Source: Monosporascus cannonballus
Lineage: Eukaryota > Ascomycota > Sordariomycetes > Xylariales
Assembly: GCA_004154925.1 (NCBI GenBank)
Contig: QJNS01000001.1
Span: 1-64,000, forward strand
Reading direction: 5' to 3'
DNA length: 64,000 nt
Within the stretch, counting starts at the first letter, position 1. Each line of letters opens with the position of its first letter. The position numbers and the translations under genes are program-made. The notes beneath the pieces were generated by a model. It had not been told where the DNA came from. It worked only from the letters and a program-made list of their open reading frames with translations, and searched no databases. This document shows positions 24,239 to 36,876 of this stretch, piece by piece.

Positions 24239-25325
24239 GGCACCCCCGTTTTACTAAGGCGCTCCGGCAGAGTAAACATCGTGTGTAGTTGGGGGTCGGC
24301 TCCCACGGCGTAACTACTGGCTATGCTTGTGGATTCCGTGAGGCTATGGACCATCATGAGATGGCTAACCCCCCCCACGAGATGAATGCTGTTAATAGAA
24401 CACAGACTTTGAGACAAAATTTGGGGATCATCCACAAATATTCCGATGTGCACATAGGCTCTAGCATCCTTAGTCACACTCTGTGGAGACGGAAGGAATG
24501 GGTCCTCGGCAAACGGTGTATAATTAAACTATACTAGTAGGCGCATAGTACTTACCCCTACGCCCCATTATACGAAAGTTGGTTAGTGCGTCTTTAACGG
24601 ATGGAGATCCGAACGGGCGAAATCGCTCTATCGATTATTTGGCGTGACCCTTGTGCGAGATCGGGTTGCAAATACATTATCGTCAAAAGCGGGATGATAG
24701 TGTTAGATGGAACAGCGCACCCCTTAGAGCACAATTCCCATGCCTGACGCACAATTGGCTATTTGTACTAGGGATGAAGTAGTCAACTCCCCTGGAGTCT
24801 TCGCCAAGCCCACCGGCAGCGAGCGGAACATGTGGATGTACTGACACGCGGGCTGAGACTCGATAATGCCCTGGACGAAACGCAGCGTCGCATACTGGGT
24901 GCGGCTCCTTAGACCTGCGTGGACGGTGTGTGTGTTGGACGATGTGCCCGGGTCGACCAACAACGCAAGCCGCTTCGTGCCTTCGACCCTCTTCTACCGG
25001 CCATGAATGCCGGACCCATGACGGGCCCGTACTCTGCCGCAGATTCGGTCGACTCTGTGCATCTACGTCATTTTAGTGCGATCCAGGTCTCCAGACGAGA
25101 TGTAGGACACTCCCTCTGACCCCGAGCGGTGGGACCAGACTAGTTGCGGGCATTTCGGTCGTTCCATACGGTCACCCTGGACACACCCCCACTATTTGTC
25201 GCAGTCATAGCAGCCCGCGAGTGAATAAGAAACGAGTGAAGTCGCCCCTTAACAGCCCTCGCCCACCATCTAGCCACTAACACTCCCAGTCTCAGAAGCG
25301 AATCACGAGCACAACCGATAGGGAA
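24239..25325. other. Region upstream of the regulator gene, one unexplained conserved-looking frame
   Basis: On the minus strand 24963-24727 an open frame contains RTQYATLRFVQGIIESQPACQ and IHMFRSLPVGLAKTPGE, which looks protein-like but matches no family I can name. It could be the tail of a degraded gene. Nothing else is supportable; the last few hundred bases presumably hold the promoter of the regulator. Confidence 0.35.
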
Positions 25326-27374
25326 ATGCCCTCCAGCCCCGAGTCGCCCTACGCCGACGGGCCCCGGCAAAAGCCAGGCGCTGCCTGCGTGCGCTGCCGC
25401 TCCAAGAAGCTCAAGTGTGATAGCCGGCGCCCTCGCTGCAGTACATGTATCGGGTCCAATGCAGACTGCGAGCCGGCCGCCCCCCAGGTCCAGCGCGGCC
25501 CCAAAAAGGGCTATCTCAAGACGCTGCAGAATAAGATAGGTAATATCCAAGAGACCCATTAGCACAAGGCAGCCGTCCGCTCACACCGAACCAGCAACGC
25601 TAGAGCAGCAGCTCGCAGAGACACGCGGCGCGGCGCTGCCCACGTCAGTCGCGCCGCCGCCGTCGCCGATGCGCACGCTGCAGCTCGACGTGGACCTCTT
25701 CTCTATGGACCCCGCGATTCCCGAGGTCGCCGACAACTTTTATTGCACACCGCGCCCGGCCTCGGTCTCGACTGAGCTGTCCCTAAACCCGATACCTTCG
25801 CCAGCGTGGACCGGCATGGTCCCGACCCCGCACACGGCAGGTCCCTTGCCTTCGGCCTGTCCCCGCCCCGAGGACAACTTTGGCTCCACCGAGACGATAG
25901 GCCTCCCCGCGGCCGCCGGTGAGCCGTTCTTTCTCACAAACCTGTTGCAGTCCGATCTGTATGTGCCGTCCCGTCTGTCTGTCGACTGTCGAGCCTGCGG
26001 CGGGTAAAGGCTAATTCCAACGCTCTAGGAACCAAGTCTACTTTGAGAGGACGCACCAGTCGGTCCCCATCTTGCATCGGCGGCAGTACTTTTCGTGGGC
26101 CCACTCGCCCAGCAAGACCCCGGCGCAGAACTGTCTGCAGCATGCCATGTGGACCTCGGCCGCCTCACTGTCGTCGCACCTGCAGCCGCTGCAGGAGTCT
26201 CTCTACCAGGCAACCCAGAGGCTGCTGGCTGCCAGCAACGATACTCCCAGCGCCGCGATGAGCATCGAGTACGTCCAGGCGCGTATTCTTATGTCCATCC
26301 ACGACTTTGTCCACCGCAGCCACCACCAGGCCTGGATCAGCGCCGGTCAGTGCTTCCGTATCGTCCAGCTGATGCGCCTGGACCAGCTCGACGATCCTCT
26401 GCAGCCAGAAAAGGCGAACAACCGCGACCGCTGGCTCCAACTCGAAGAAAAGCGCCGCGCCTTTTGGATGGCCTATTGTCTCGATGTCTTGGCCAGCAAG
26501 CGCGGACAGTGGCCATTGACCTTGCACGAGCACCTGGTACGGTTCGCCCTCTCCTGTCCCGTAGAACAACAAGTTAAGACTGCCAAGCTAGGTTGTAAAG
26601 CTGACCAGAGAAACCTGCAATTCCCAGCGCGCCACTCGACTGCCCTTACCGGACGACGCCTTCCAAAACGAGGAGCCCCGCAAGATGCAGTACCTCCACG
26701 AGTTCCTGGAAGCACCGGCCCAATCCGGCCAGACAACCCTTCTTGAGCTCATCATCTTTTGCACACTCTCTCGTAACATTGCCTCATTCGAGCGCAATCG
26801 CGTCGACAATTATGACAGCATTGTGCCTACGCCTGACCTCCTTAACCACCACGGCCGCCTGTCGAGCCTACTGGACCTGCACACCGAGGCGCTGCAAGCC
26901 AACCACCCGCCCTCGCTGCTCCGCTCCGACCCCATCCTGCTATTCACCCGCATGTTCGCCCACGCCCTCGTTCTATGTCTGTACAGTTGCTTGAAGAAGG
27001 CGCTGCCCGCAGATGCCGAAGACTACCACGAGATGATCATCGCCTGGCAGCACCGCACTCTGAAGGCCGTGTTCGGCATTGTCGGCCTAGCGAGGTCTAT
27101 TCCTTCGATTAGCTATTTTAAGGCATGTTGTTCCCGTCGCGTCGTGGAATGCCGTCCCCCCGCCCTTGCTCTAACACGAAGTCCCGCTACGTAGATGCAC
27201 CCGTTTACGCCCCTGCCGCTTGCCATCTGCCGTGACTTTCTCCAGAGTGGGCAGTGGGCCGGCCAGTCTGCTGAGCCGCAGATCCAAGAACTCTCACACT
27301 TGCTGCACGATATGGGCAGTATTAACAGGGTAGCCCGAGACTCTCTGGCCGAGTCCGAGTCGTGGCCTACGTAG
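25326..27374 (+). CDS. Zn2Cys6 transcription factor with fungal middle homology region (583 aa, 5 exons)
   Basis: Predicted nuclear DNA-binding regulator. Exons: 25326-25539, 25604-25958, 26029-26536, 26628-27122 and 27195-27374. The binuclear zinc cluster is complete at residues 21-48 (C21, C24, C31, C38, C41, C48), with basic residues SKKLK between. A GYLKTLQNKIEQQLAE stretch after it is a short linker/coiled coil. The middle homology region starts at NQVYFERTHQSVPILHRRQY in exon 3. It continues through SHHQAWISAGQCFRIVQLM, EEKRRAFWMAYCLDVLAS and RATRLPLPDDAF. The C-terminus has MHPFTPLPLAICRDFL. Each splice restores an uninterrupted family-like reading, with CTGAC/CTAAT/CTAAC branch points in introns 2-4. 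It could be the pathway regulator of the polyketide genes, but they lie 17 kb away across repeats, so that link is inference. Confidence 0.85.
27123..27194 (+). other. Probable GC-AG intron (intron 4 of the regulator gene)
   Basis: The exon ends SYFK at AAG, followed by GCATGT at the donor. A CTAAC branch motif lies near 27170 and TAG at 27192-27194 is the acceptor. Splicing gives YFK-MHPFTPLPL in frame, as expected for this family. The nearby GT at 27127 would shift the frame. Confidence 0.7.
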
Positions 27375-28027
27375 GTCTTACAATGTACTTGCAAAGCTGT
27401 TACGATGTGACAGATCTTACAGCCTTAGCCTTACTCGGGATAGAATAACGATACCGCGGACGGCTTATATATTCGATTGATTGGTTAAGTTTATTACGCC
27501 CGGAGGCTCGAAGCCTAAAGGGCACTAGTGGTATCTTACATACTCGATTCTATACAGCCATCGCATTTGCCTCGCCAAGCCCTTATACTGCTTTGTAAAG
27601 GAATATCTGCTTATCGTATGCGTCCCCTTTGAGCTTTACCTCTCTGCTGGTTTAAGGATAATCCTCCAAGTGTTTAGCATCCTATATATAGCAGCTAAAG
27701 CGCGCCTTTAGTCTCCGCTCCTGGGGCATATGTCCATGTTAAATAGAGGTATCTTTGTTTGTTATCATTTTTATTGTAGCCGGCCTATAGCGCTTGCAAA
27801 ACCAATTGTTGCTCGAACTATTGCGATACCTAGGGCCCAATTGTCCGGATCTGATCTGGCTTCCCCCCCTCCCCCCTCAAAAAAAAAATAAAATAAAAGT
27901 TTCCATTTTTTTGGTTTCTGTTTGTTAATATAGTTTTGAACGTTATTGGGTCTAGAATTTGTATCGGAAAAGAAAGTGCTTAACTGTTTTTGCTGCTTAG
28001 CTATAAGAGCATAAATTTAGCTTCTTT
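27375..28027. other. Intergenic region 3' of the regulator
   Basis: Ordinary composition at first, becoming AT-rich towards 28000. Poly-C and poly-A runs lie near 27865-27895. No gene is seen. Confidence 0.5.
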
Positions 28028-31000
28028 TACAACGGCTAAGGGTTTAACCAACTATTAAACCTAAGTTATACGGGTTTATGTTAACAGGAATATCGTGGGA
28101 TTCTGAACAATAAATACAGTAACTGGTTACGTTTCGTAATGCCAAAATACTTTAGGTAACGAAATATTATTATAAACTATCATTATTTAAGTTAAAAATT
28201 AAGAAATATATATATTTTATATAAATTATTATTATTTAAGTCAAAAAATAAGAAATATATGTATTTTATATAAATTAAATAATTTTCTATTAAATTTTGA
28301 AATTATTTCAAATTCAATTTTATTAGATGTAATTAATTTCCAATAAATTCGTTTAAATTTTAATATTAAAAAAATATAAATTACAAACTTTTTTATATGG
28401 ACCTGATCGTTTCTTATTACCAGTTTTGGCCTAAGTCGTAATACGGTTTTTTAAAAAAGATTTTGCTCTTAAAATTTTATTTTATTATAATAAACGGCAT
28501 TATTAATCATAAACTTTGTAATTATTTTAATTAAAAAAACTTAAAATTTTTAATTATTTATGTCATTAACTTGAATTTTAAAATAATATTATATATGTCG
28601 AATTTCGAAAATAATATTAAATACTACATAATTAAAAGAATTCGTTATTATAATAAATATATTAAAAACCGCTATTATTATATTATCTTTAACATTTCGA
28701 TTAATTCATTACGTTATATTAAAAAATTACTGGAATATAAAAATACCGTTACTAAACAGTTTTTTTAACAGTTTTAATAAAATTTGAAAAGGATTTAATG
28801 TTGAAATAACGTAATATTGATAAAGTTATTGATCGTTTTTTACGTTTATGATATTAAAAAAGAATTTACGAAACAAAAATTAAAATTCTTAATTATAAAA
28901 TTTTATTAATAAACGAATTAAAAAACAAAACTATACAAAAATTAAAATTGTCATAACAATATTATTTATTAAATTTTATAAATAGTTTATTTTTAAAATG
29001 AAGTTTCGCGTTAAATCCTTTTCTTTAAATACATTTTGGAATAAAATATATTATTTTCGTATTTTAAAAAATTAATTCTCTTAACTTTTTCTCATTATAA
29101 TATTTACTTATTCAATTACAAATGAATTTTAAATTTTTGATATTTTTTAATAAAATTATTTTAATTCTTTTAATGTAAAGATTAATATAATATTAAGATT
29201 TTTAATATATATAATTTTATTTATATGAAATATAAAATTAAAGTTTATATTTATTACAAATACATTAATATTTTAATAAGAATAAATATTAAAACGATAG
29301 TTGAATAACAAGTATATTTTATATTTCAGTACTTTAGTTATAAGTAGTATAATACTTGAAATATATATTTAATATTTAATTTAATTTTTTATTTATTTCG
29401 TTATTTGAGATCTAAACGTGTAAAATAATTTAAACTAGTTTATATTATAAATATGCATTATTTATTCGCTATTAATTTGCCGCTAACAAAATCTGAAATA
29501 AAAGCGTTTTATAAATTTATGAATTACTACGAAAATAATAATATGATATATTTTTATTATTATGTTTTTAAATAAGAAGAATTTATTAATAAAATATATA
29601 ATAAGCGAATATTATAATCTTTTATAAATTAATAATAATTATAATTTTTGGTAAAATGTATATGGCTGCATTTTAATTTTATTATAAAAAATATATTATT
29701 AGCGTATTTCTTAAGTTATTATTTTTCTTTTAAAAAAGTGATAATAAAGTTAAAATTATGTTAATGTTCGATATAATTAATATTTTTTCGAAATTTATAA
29801 CTGAATTCGGTTTGTGTTTTTTAACAAATTATTTTATATTTTTAATGTATATTACACAATATAAGCCGTAGTATTATAATTCGATAGAAATATAAATAGT
29901 TTTTTATATAGTGGTATAAATTATTTAATTAATTATTTTAAATATCGGTTTTATTACTTTTTAAGTTGATTTCTAAATAATAACGAAATTAAAATTTGCT
30001 ATTTTTTTATAGATCGTAATTATTATTTCGTATATATTTTGTCTGTAATAAAACGAATAAAATTTTAATAATCCGTATAAACTTTATTTTAACAAAACGT
30101 TTTATTACAAAATATCGAAATTTTCAAAATATTACTATATAATAATTACAAATGTTTTATTCGAAATCACATAATGGAATTCGGAATTTTTATTTTATAC
30201 AAAATCAATAAAATAAAATAAAATTCCCTGAAATTACTTAGTTATTTAATTATTATATTTAGTATATAATTTTCAATGCCGGGTTTTAATTTATAAAAAT
30301 GTATTACATTATTTAAAAGTAACATTTAGTTATTACTAATTATATTTTCAATTGTTGTAAAAGAATATTTTAATATTTATTTAAATCTTTTATCTTTACA
30401 ATATTATTTAAAAGTCGAATAATTTTGTTAAAGTTTTAAATAAATAGCATTTAATAATTAATAAGTTTAACAAACGTTTATATTGTTTTAATTATAATCG
30501 ATATCTATTATTTTATAATTATAATACTTTTTTGAAATTTACTTTTGTATAATTTGAAATAATAATACGTTTTTATCTCTTTTATTTCTAAAACCTATTT
30601 TTTATATGAATCAATAATTTAATATTTAATAAAAGCTTAAAATATTCATCAACATAATATTTTTATTTCGTTTTTAAATATATACAAATATTATAAACGT
30701 AATTTATACTAAAAATATCCAAATACTGTTAAAAATATATATTTATGATTTATTAACAAATTAATAAAATATTTATGAATTTTATTACTATTATTAAATA
30801 CTTAAATAATTCGTTTTTCGTTTAGAATTTGGTTTTAAAATTAAGTATTAAAAATTATTAAATTTTATACAGACAGCTTTTTAATTTAAGAATGAAAATA
30901 CTATTTTATTCTCAATAATAATATCGTTTAATTAATAATTATTCATTATTATATTAAAATACGTAACTTATTTTTATTAACGTTATAAATAACGCAATAG

Positions 31001-33795
31001 TTGTAAATATTTTTTTTAATTTTGTTTATAATTGTATTTGTTTTGTTTTAATAATTTCGTTTTACATATTTTTTAAAATATCCTTTTATATGAATAATAT
31101 TATAATAATATTTTAGTTAAATATTTTAAATTTAAAAACTATTATTTAAAATTAATAGTTTATTACCTAAATTTTGTCTTAATGATAATAATTATATATT
31201 ACATTTCTTGATACTTTTTAGATTTTTTTATATAATATATTATTTATTATATATATAGATATATATCGTTATTCTAATTTCAATACTAAAACACTTAAGT
31301 TTTTTTTAATCCGTTAACAGAATATACAATATATATCACGTAATTAATTTTTTCACTAATATAAACTTTATACTAATATATTTATTATAACTTTAAAAAT
31401 ATTTTTATAATATTCTACGTAAATAAAATTAGAATTAATTATTTTCTATCGTTTTTAAATAGAGAATTTGAAATAATTAATTTTGTATTATATTCTATTA
31501 TTATCGTAAACGAAGTTTTGATTTTCGGTGTTTATACTTACATATAATTTTAATTTGTAATTTTATAATTACTTAAATTGATTAATAATATCCGATAAAA
31601 TATAGTTTTCGTTTACAATACCGTAATTCATTATTATAACATATTAATATATTTCAATTTATTTATTTAAAATAATAAAAGTATTAATAATGGTTTTATT
31701 ATATTTTAAGCCTTTTTTAGCAACTTCATAGATTTTGTATAAGGTTTATTATTTTGAACCATTTTTATAAATAACGTTTTGTATATTTTTTTCGAATTTA
31801 TAAAATTTTTTTATACTTCTTTATATAATATATTAAACTAGTATTTTTATTATATTATAGCTTTATTTTATGTTTAAATTATTTCTTACTTTTAATTATG
31901 TTATAATTTTATATTTTATTTAAAATTATTTTTGTTTATAGTATATAATATTTCATGAATCTTTTTATAATTTAGAATCTTTTTAATAAAGTTTCCAGAC
32001 TAATTATTAAACTCTTCTTAATTTTTATTGTTTAAAATTTATAATAAATATTAATTAAAAATAAAAATCCATAATAATCTTGAAATAATATTATTTTGCA
32101 GTATAGCAAATTTATATATTTACTAATTAATAATTACATTAATTATAAAAATTAAAAATGCTTTTATAAATTGTATATATTTATTTAATTTTAGAAAAGT
32201 ATATATTTATTAATATTATTTTAGAAAGTAATTAATTTTGCTTTATATAATATATAATATATATTTTAGTATATCGGTTTAAAAAGTTAAAGTAAAGCAT
32301 TTTTAATTATTTTTCACTAAGTTCTTAATAAATCTTTATTAATGTATTAATAACCTTTAAATATCTTTTAAAAACATTTTTTTATTTTTTAATATTTTTA
32401 ATATTAGTTTTTGATTTCTTTCTATTTTATCTTAAATATCTTGTCGGGTTTATATTTATTGGTTTGAAATTTAAGTTAAATTAATAGAATATTTATTTTC
32501 GTTAAATAATTTCATAATTAAATTTATTCATTATTTTGTTCATAAATCTTTATTAATATTTTAATAATATTTTATTTTACTATAGTCATAATAAATTTTT
32601 TAATTCTGTTTTATATTATATCGTTGCAGATTTATAAGTTTTAATATTGTATTATACATTATAATTAATAGTTATTGTTTTTTACTTAATTTATTAATTA
32701 AGTTTTATATTTGTTTAAAATTTTATATTATATTTATGTAATTTATTATTAATTTTGACGAATTTGAAAATGTGTTAATTTAAAATTTAAAGTTTAAAAA
32801 ACATAATAATTTTATTTTTAACGTTATTCTTATATTTCTTTTTCAAATATATATATTATATATTTACTTTTATTGTCTGTTTACTTTCTTTTAATCATAC
32901 AGTGCTGAAAAATAATAATAAATTTTAAAACAAATATTATTTATTATATTTATACAATTCATTGTATTATTTTTTAGTTTTTATATAAATTATTTCTAAT
33001 GTTGTTTAATATTTCTGAAATTTTATATAAATCAAAAATATCTTCATAAGCTTTTTTAAATTAGTTTTAACGTTTTTTAAATAATTTCTTATAATTAATT
33101 CGACTAAGTTTAAAATATGTTTCGTAAAGTAAATTAATGTAATAAAAAGTTTATTTATAAATTCATCCAAATCTTAAAAGCGTAAATATAGTTTTATTTA
33201 AATAAAGAAAGATTTTACACTTTTTCTATTATAAATTAAAGTTTTTTAGGCTTATATCTTAATATAATAGTACGAATTAAAATAATTATTAATTCTGTTT
33301 TCTCAACTTTGTAAATTTGGTCTAAAATTACATACTAACAAAATATATTTAAATATTAATAAGTATTTTAGTTAAAAAGCGTTATTCAAAATTTACGAGT
33401 ATTATTTGATAAAACCTATAATATATATTAATTAAAAAAACCAATTCTTTTTAAAATTTTAATGGTGCGAATTTATATTAATAAAAATAACGTAAAGCTT
33501 TAAGTAATAAATACAATAATCAATTATCGTTCGTAATATTAAAAATATTTTAAACAACTAAATATTATTATAGGTTATTATTATTTAAATTATAATAACC
33601 ACATACTAATATCTTTTATAAAAATCAATTAATTTTTAATTAAATTTCGAAGTTATTACACATTTAATTCCATTAAATAAAATTAATTTCGAATAAATTC
33701 GCTTAGATCTTAATACTAAAAGAGATTTAAATCACGAAATCTTTTTATGCGGGTCCGACCATTTCTTGCAACCGGTCTTGGCCTAGGTTGTAACA
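28028..33795 (-). mobile_element. Heavily RIP-degraded Ty3-type LTR retrotransposon
   Basis: The 3' LTR spans 28028-28443 (TACAACGG to GTCGTAATA). A related 5' LTR spans about 33422-33795, ending GGTTGTAACA. Both share the same distinctive right half: a TTTTTATATGG/TTTTTATGCGG block followed by a CAGTTTTGGCCTA/CGGTCTTGGCCTA block. The 5-kb interior is almost entirely A/T with stops everywhere. Its block order resembles A1/A2 (minus-oriented pol). No convincing target duplication was found, and no coding frame survives. Confidence 0.65.
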
Positions 33796-34151
33796 CTCTT
33801 GCGCCGATCCGATAAAGAAGGCCATTAAGACGGGCCATACCAGTGTGTAATTGTGTTAAGATATTCGCTTCGAGGCGCTTTAAGATATTGTAAAGCTTTC
33901 TGGTTTGGTTTTCTGGCAAAAATATATTTATCGTTTTCGAATAACTTTTTATACCTAGAAGAAGTTATTTGTTTCCGGCCCTTTTCTATTTATTACGTTA
34001 AATGTAGTAGACTTAGCGTAATATAACTAATTATCAGGCTGGCATCTTAATTTCGTTGTTATTTTTATTATATGTTTAACTTTTTATATAAATTTGAAAT
34101 TACTTGTTATTAGTATTTAAGCTATAAATAACTTATTACCTTTAGCTTTAT
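33796..34151. other. AT-rich sequence hosting a solo LTR
   Basis: No coding or LTR similarity was recognised. It is interrupted at 34152 by a solo LTR and continues after it. Confidence 0.4.
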
Positions 34152-34466
34152 TATAACGGCTAGAGATTTAACTAACCATTAAATCTAAGTCGTACGAGTT
34201 TATGTTAACAGGAATATCGTGGGATTTTGAGTAATAGATATAATAACTGGTTACGTCTCGTAATACTAAGAGTATCTTAGATAACGAAGTTTTATTACAA
34301 GCTGCTGTTATCTAAACTATGGAAATAACGAGCGTATATATCTTCACCGGCTCACTGGCTCACGACCAGTGAATGGGTGATCCGTCACGTGACCTCACCC
34401 ACTTGGTCTTCTTGGCTGTTCCTGTTGCGACCGTTTCTGGAGACCGTAGCTTGCTAGGTCGTGACA
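34152..34466 (-). mobile_element. Solo Ty3-type LTR
   Basis: 315 bp, running from TATAACGG to GGTCGTGACA. It is flanked by TTTAT on both sides (34147-34151 and 34467-34471), a perfect 5-bp duplication. Its right half is much less decayed than the surroundings and contains CACGTGAC and GGTCACTGG-type inverted blocks shared with the A1 LTR. Confidence 0.85.
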
Positions 34467-34471
34467 TTTAT

Positions 34472-36876
34472 ATTCGTGTACAACCTAATATATATTTTAA
34501 TAATTTCGGTAGTTAAAATTACGGTTCGGCGAGGCGATAATTTATAAGAGTATTTGAATGCTCTTTATTACAATTATATATCATTAATAGATATATTACA
34601 ATATATAACGTAATACTTAAAGTGTTTTCTTTAATTTATTTAAATATAAACTTAAAATAACCATTTGAAAATTTAACTAAGTAATAAGCCTTAGTCGTAC
34701 TGATATATATTAGCAAAAATATTATGGAATTTTGAATAATAAATGATTTAATTACGCTTCGAAATATTAAACAAACTTGAAATAATAAAATTAATTTTAT
34801 AACAAATTAAAATTATTTAAATTTCAAAAAATAAGAGGTGAATATATGTAACTTTATTTTAATAATCTAATAACTTTTATTCGATCATTCGTTGATTGTA
34901 ATCGAATCGACTATATTCTATTATTAATCGAAATTGGTCGAACTGATTTCGTTCGATTAATTTATATTATGTAACCTTTATTAAGATCGGAAATACTTAA
35001 TATTTTATTGCGATTATCCTTTAAAGTCGTTATATATCAGGCTATACGTCGATTTTTTAATATTAATTTATTTATTTTTCGCATTTAATAAGTAATTTTC
35101 TTTATTAATATTATTTATTTTATAGAACTGTATATTCAAGCTGTAATCAAAATAGAATCTTGTTTTAAATTATTTAAAGGGTTGGTTTCTGATTAATAAA
35201 GAGAATATAAATATATTTTAATATTTCGTTTCATTTTACATTAACAGATTTAATTATGTTATTAGAAAAAAATGCAATTTGTTATAATTTTTATATAAGC
35301 AATATATATATATATATATTATGATTTTATAGTGGCAAGCCTTTAATTTAGTATGTTTTCTTTTTTGTAATGCTATGTTTAACTTATTATTTTAATAATG
35401 GGCATGTTTTAATACGAAGATAAAGTAGAAAAAATAGTCAAATCTTTTTTATTAAAGACTTTAGTTCGTTTGTATCGTTTACTTCGTTAAAACATTTTTA
35501 AAAGAAGATATTCGAAATAGTTTATCATAAAATCGAGGATTTAAAAGAATTAAAAAAGCAAAAGCGCGCAAAAACTATCGCCGTATTTTTAAATTTGATA
35601 ATTAATTGGTCTGTTCTAAAGATTTAATGATTGTTTTCTACCCTTGTAAAAAACGTAAATTAAAACGTAATGTTTAACGGTTTTGTCTTTATTAATAAAT
35701 TCTTTTAACGAGCGTTGGATATTTGTAAGATCTCTTGTTAATTTTTAAGCATTCTTTAAATTTAATGCTTTTTTATTTAATTAATTATTAAGTAATTTTA
35801 TTTTTTTATATATTAAATCTTTTATATATTTCGCATATAATTTCGAGTTTTATTTTACGTTACTTTTTATTATATATATTTTTATAGTATACCTTATTAA
35901 CTTAAGAAAACAAAAAGCCTTAATATTAAGCAAAATTTAATTGTTAATAATAAGTTTAATCAGCACTTATGTTTTAAAAGAAGTTTAGCGATTTTATATA
36001 ATCCGATATACTTAAAACCCACTTCTTTATTAGGTGATTTTGTTTAAATATTTTTAAAATAGCGTAAGTTATTTCTGTTTTTTTAAAAATTAAGTCTTTT
36101 TCTTTATTTCTTTTCGCTATAATACTTATTTATATAAGAACGAATTTTAGTTTTGCTTTTAATTTTTTATTATAATTGTTTAAATTATGTTAGTATAAAA
36201 CTAAATTTAATATTCACTAACACGTTATATATATATATATATATAGTAAAGCATTAAATCTAAGATTCGTTGAAAATCTTTTATTATATTCGTAAAAATA
36301 AATATAATGCGTTATTTAAACGATTAAGAAATTTTTATATAATTATTTTATTTATAAGTATTAATAAATCGTAAAAGCAATTTTAATATTAAAATTAATT
36401 ATTTAGTTTATTTCTTTGTTTAAGTATAAAATACATTAAAACTTTTAAAATTTTGATCAATATATATAATATAGTATCTGTAGAACTTTAATATAAAAAT
36501 GATTTTTTTATCGCGATGAATTTCGTGTTATAATACATTTACGTTAAAAGAGTTTCTCAAAATAAAATATATTATTTATTTAGTATTTGTATTTGTTTAT
36601 AAAATAAAAAGTAAGAAAGATTTCGTAAGTTTATAAACGATTAAAAATTATTACAATAATATATTTTTATATTAAAATTCTAAATTAGAACCTTTGTCAT
36701 TAAATCTATAATATTGAAAATTTATAATCCTTTAAAACTCAATAATAACTTTAATATTTTATAAGATTTATATAGTTACATTTTAATTTGTTTATAAAGA
36801 GTATATTTCTTAGTTATTATATCTATTCAACGAAAGTTATTAATACGTTAAACACGTTTTAAACTTTTATAGATTT
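34472..36876 (-). mobile_element. 3' part of a degraded Ty3-type element
   Basis: An LTR starts near 34665 (AAATTTAACTAAGTAATAAGCC block). To its right the sequence follows the A1/A2 block order backwards through pol: a GGTCTGTTCTAAAG segment near 35610 matches the post-integrase part of A2 near 10635. The match ends at 36876 where a plus-oriented LTR begins. No coding frame survives. Confidence 0.55.

Noticed and set aside
25140..25565. 141-codon minus-strand frame overlapping the zinc cluster exon
   Set aside because: Antisense shadow of the Zn2Cys6 exon with no domain.
28571..28768. Short AT-rich open frames in repeat DNA (also near 9518, 10516, 14695, 59956)
   Set aside because: Chance frames in RIP-degraded elements made of Asn/Lys/Ile/Tyr/Phe codons, without family similarity and mostly antisense to element pol/gag remnants.
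28023..33800. Target duplication for the element at 28028-33795
   Set aside because: TCTTT and CTCTT differ at two positions, too weak to claim in such simple sequence.
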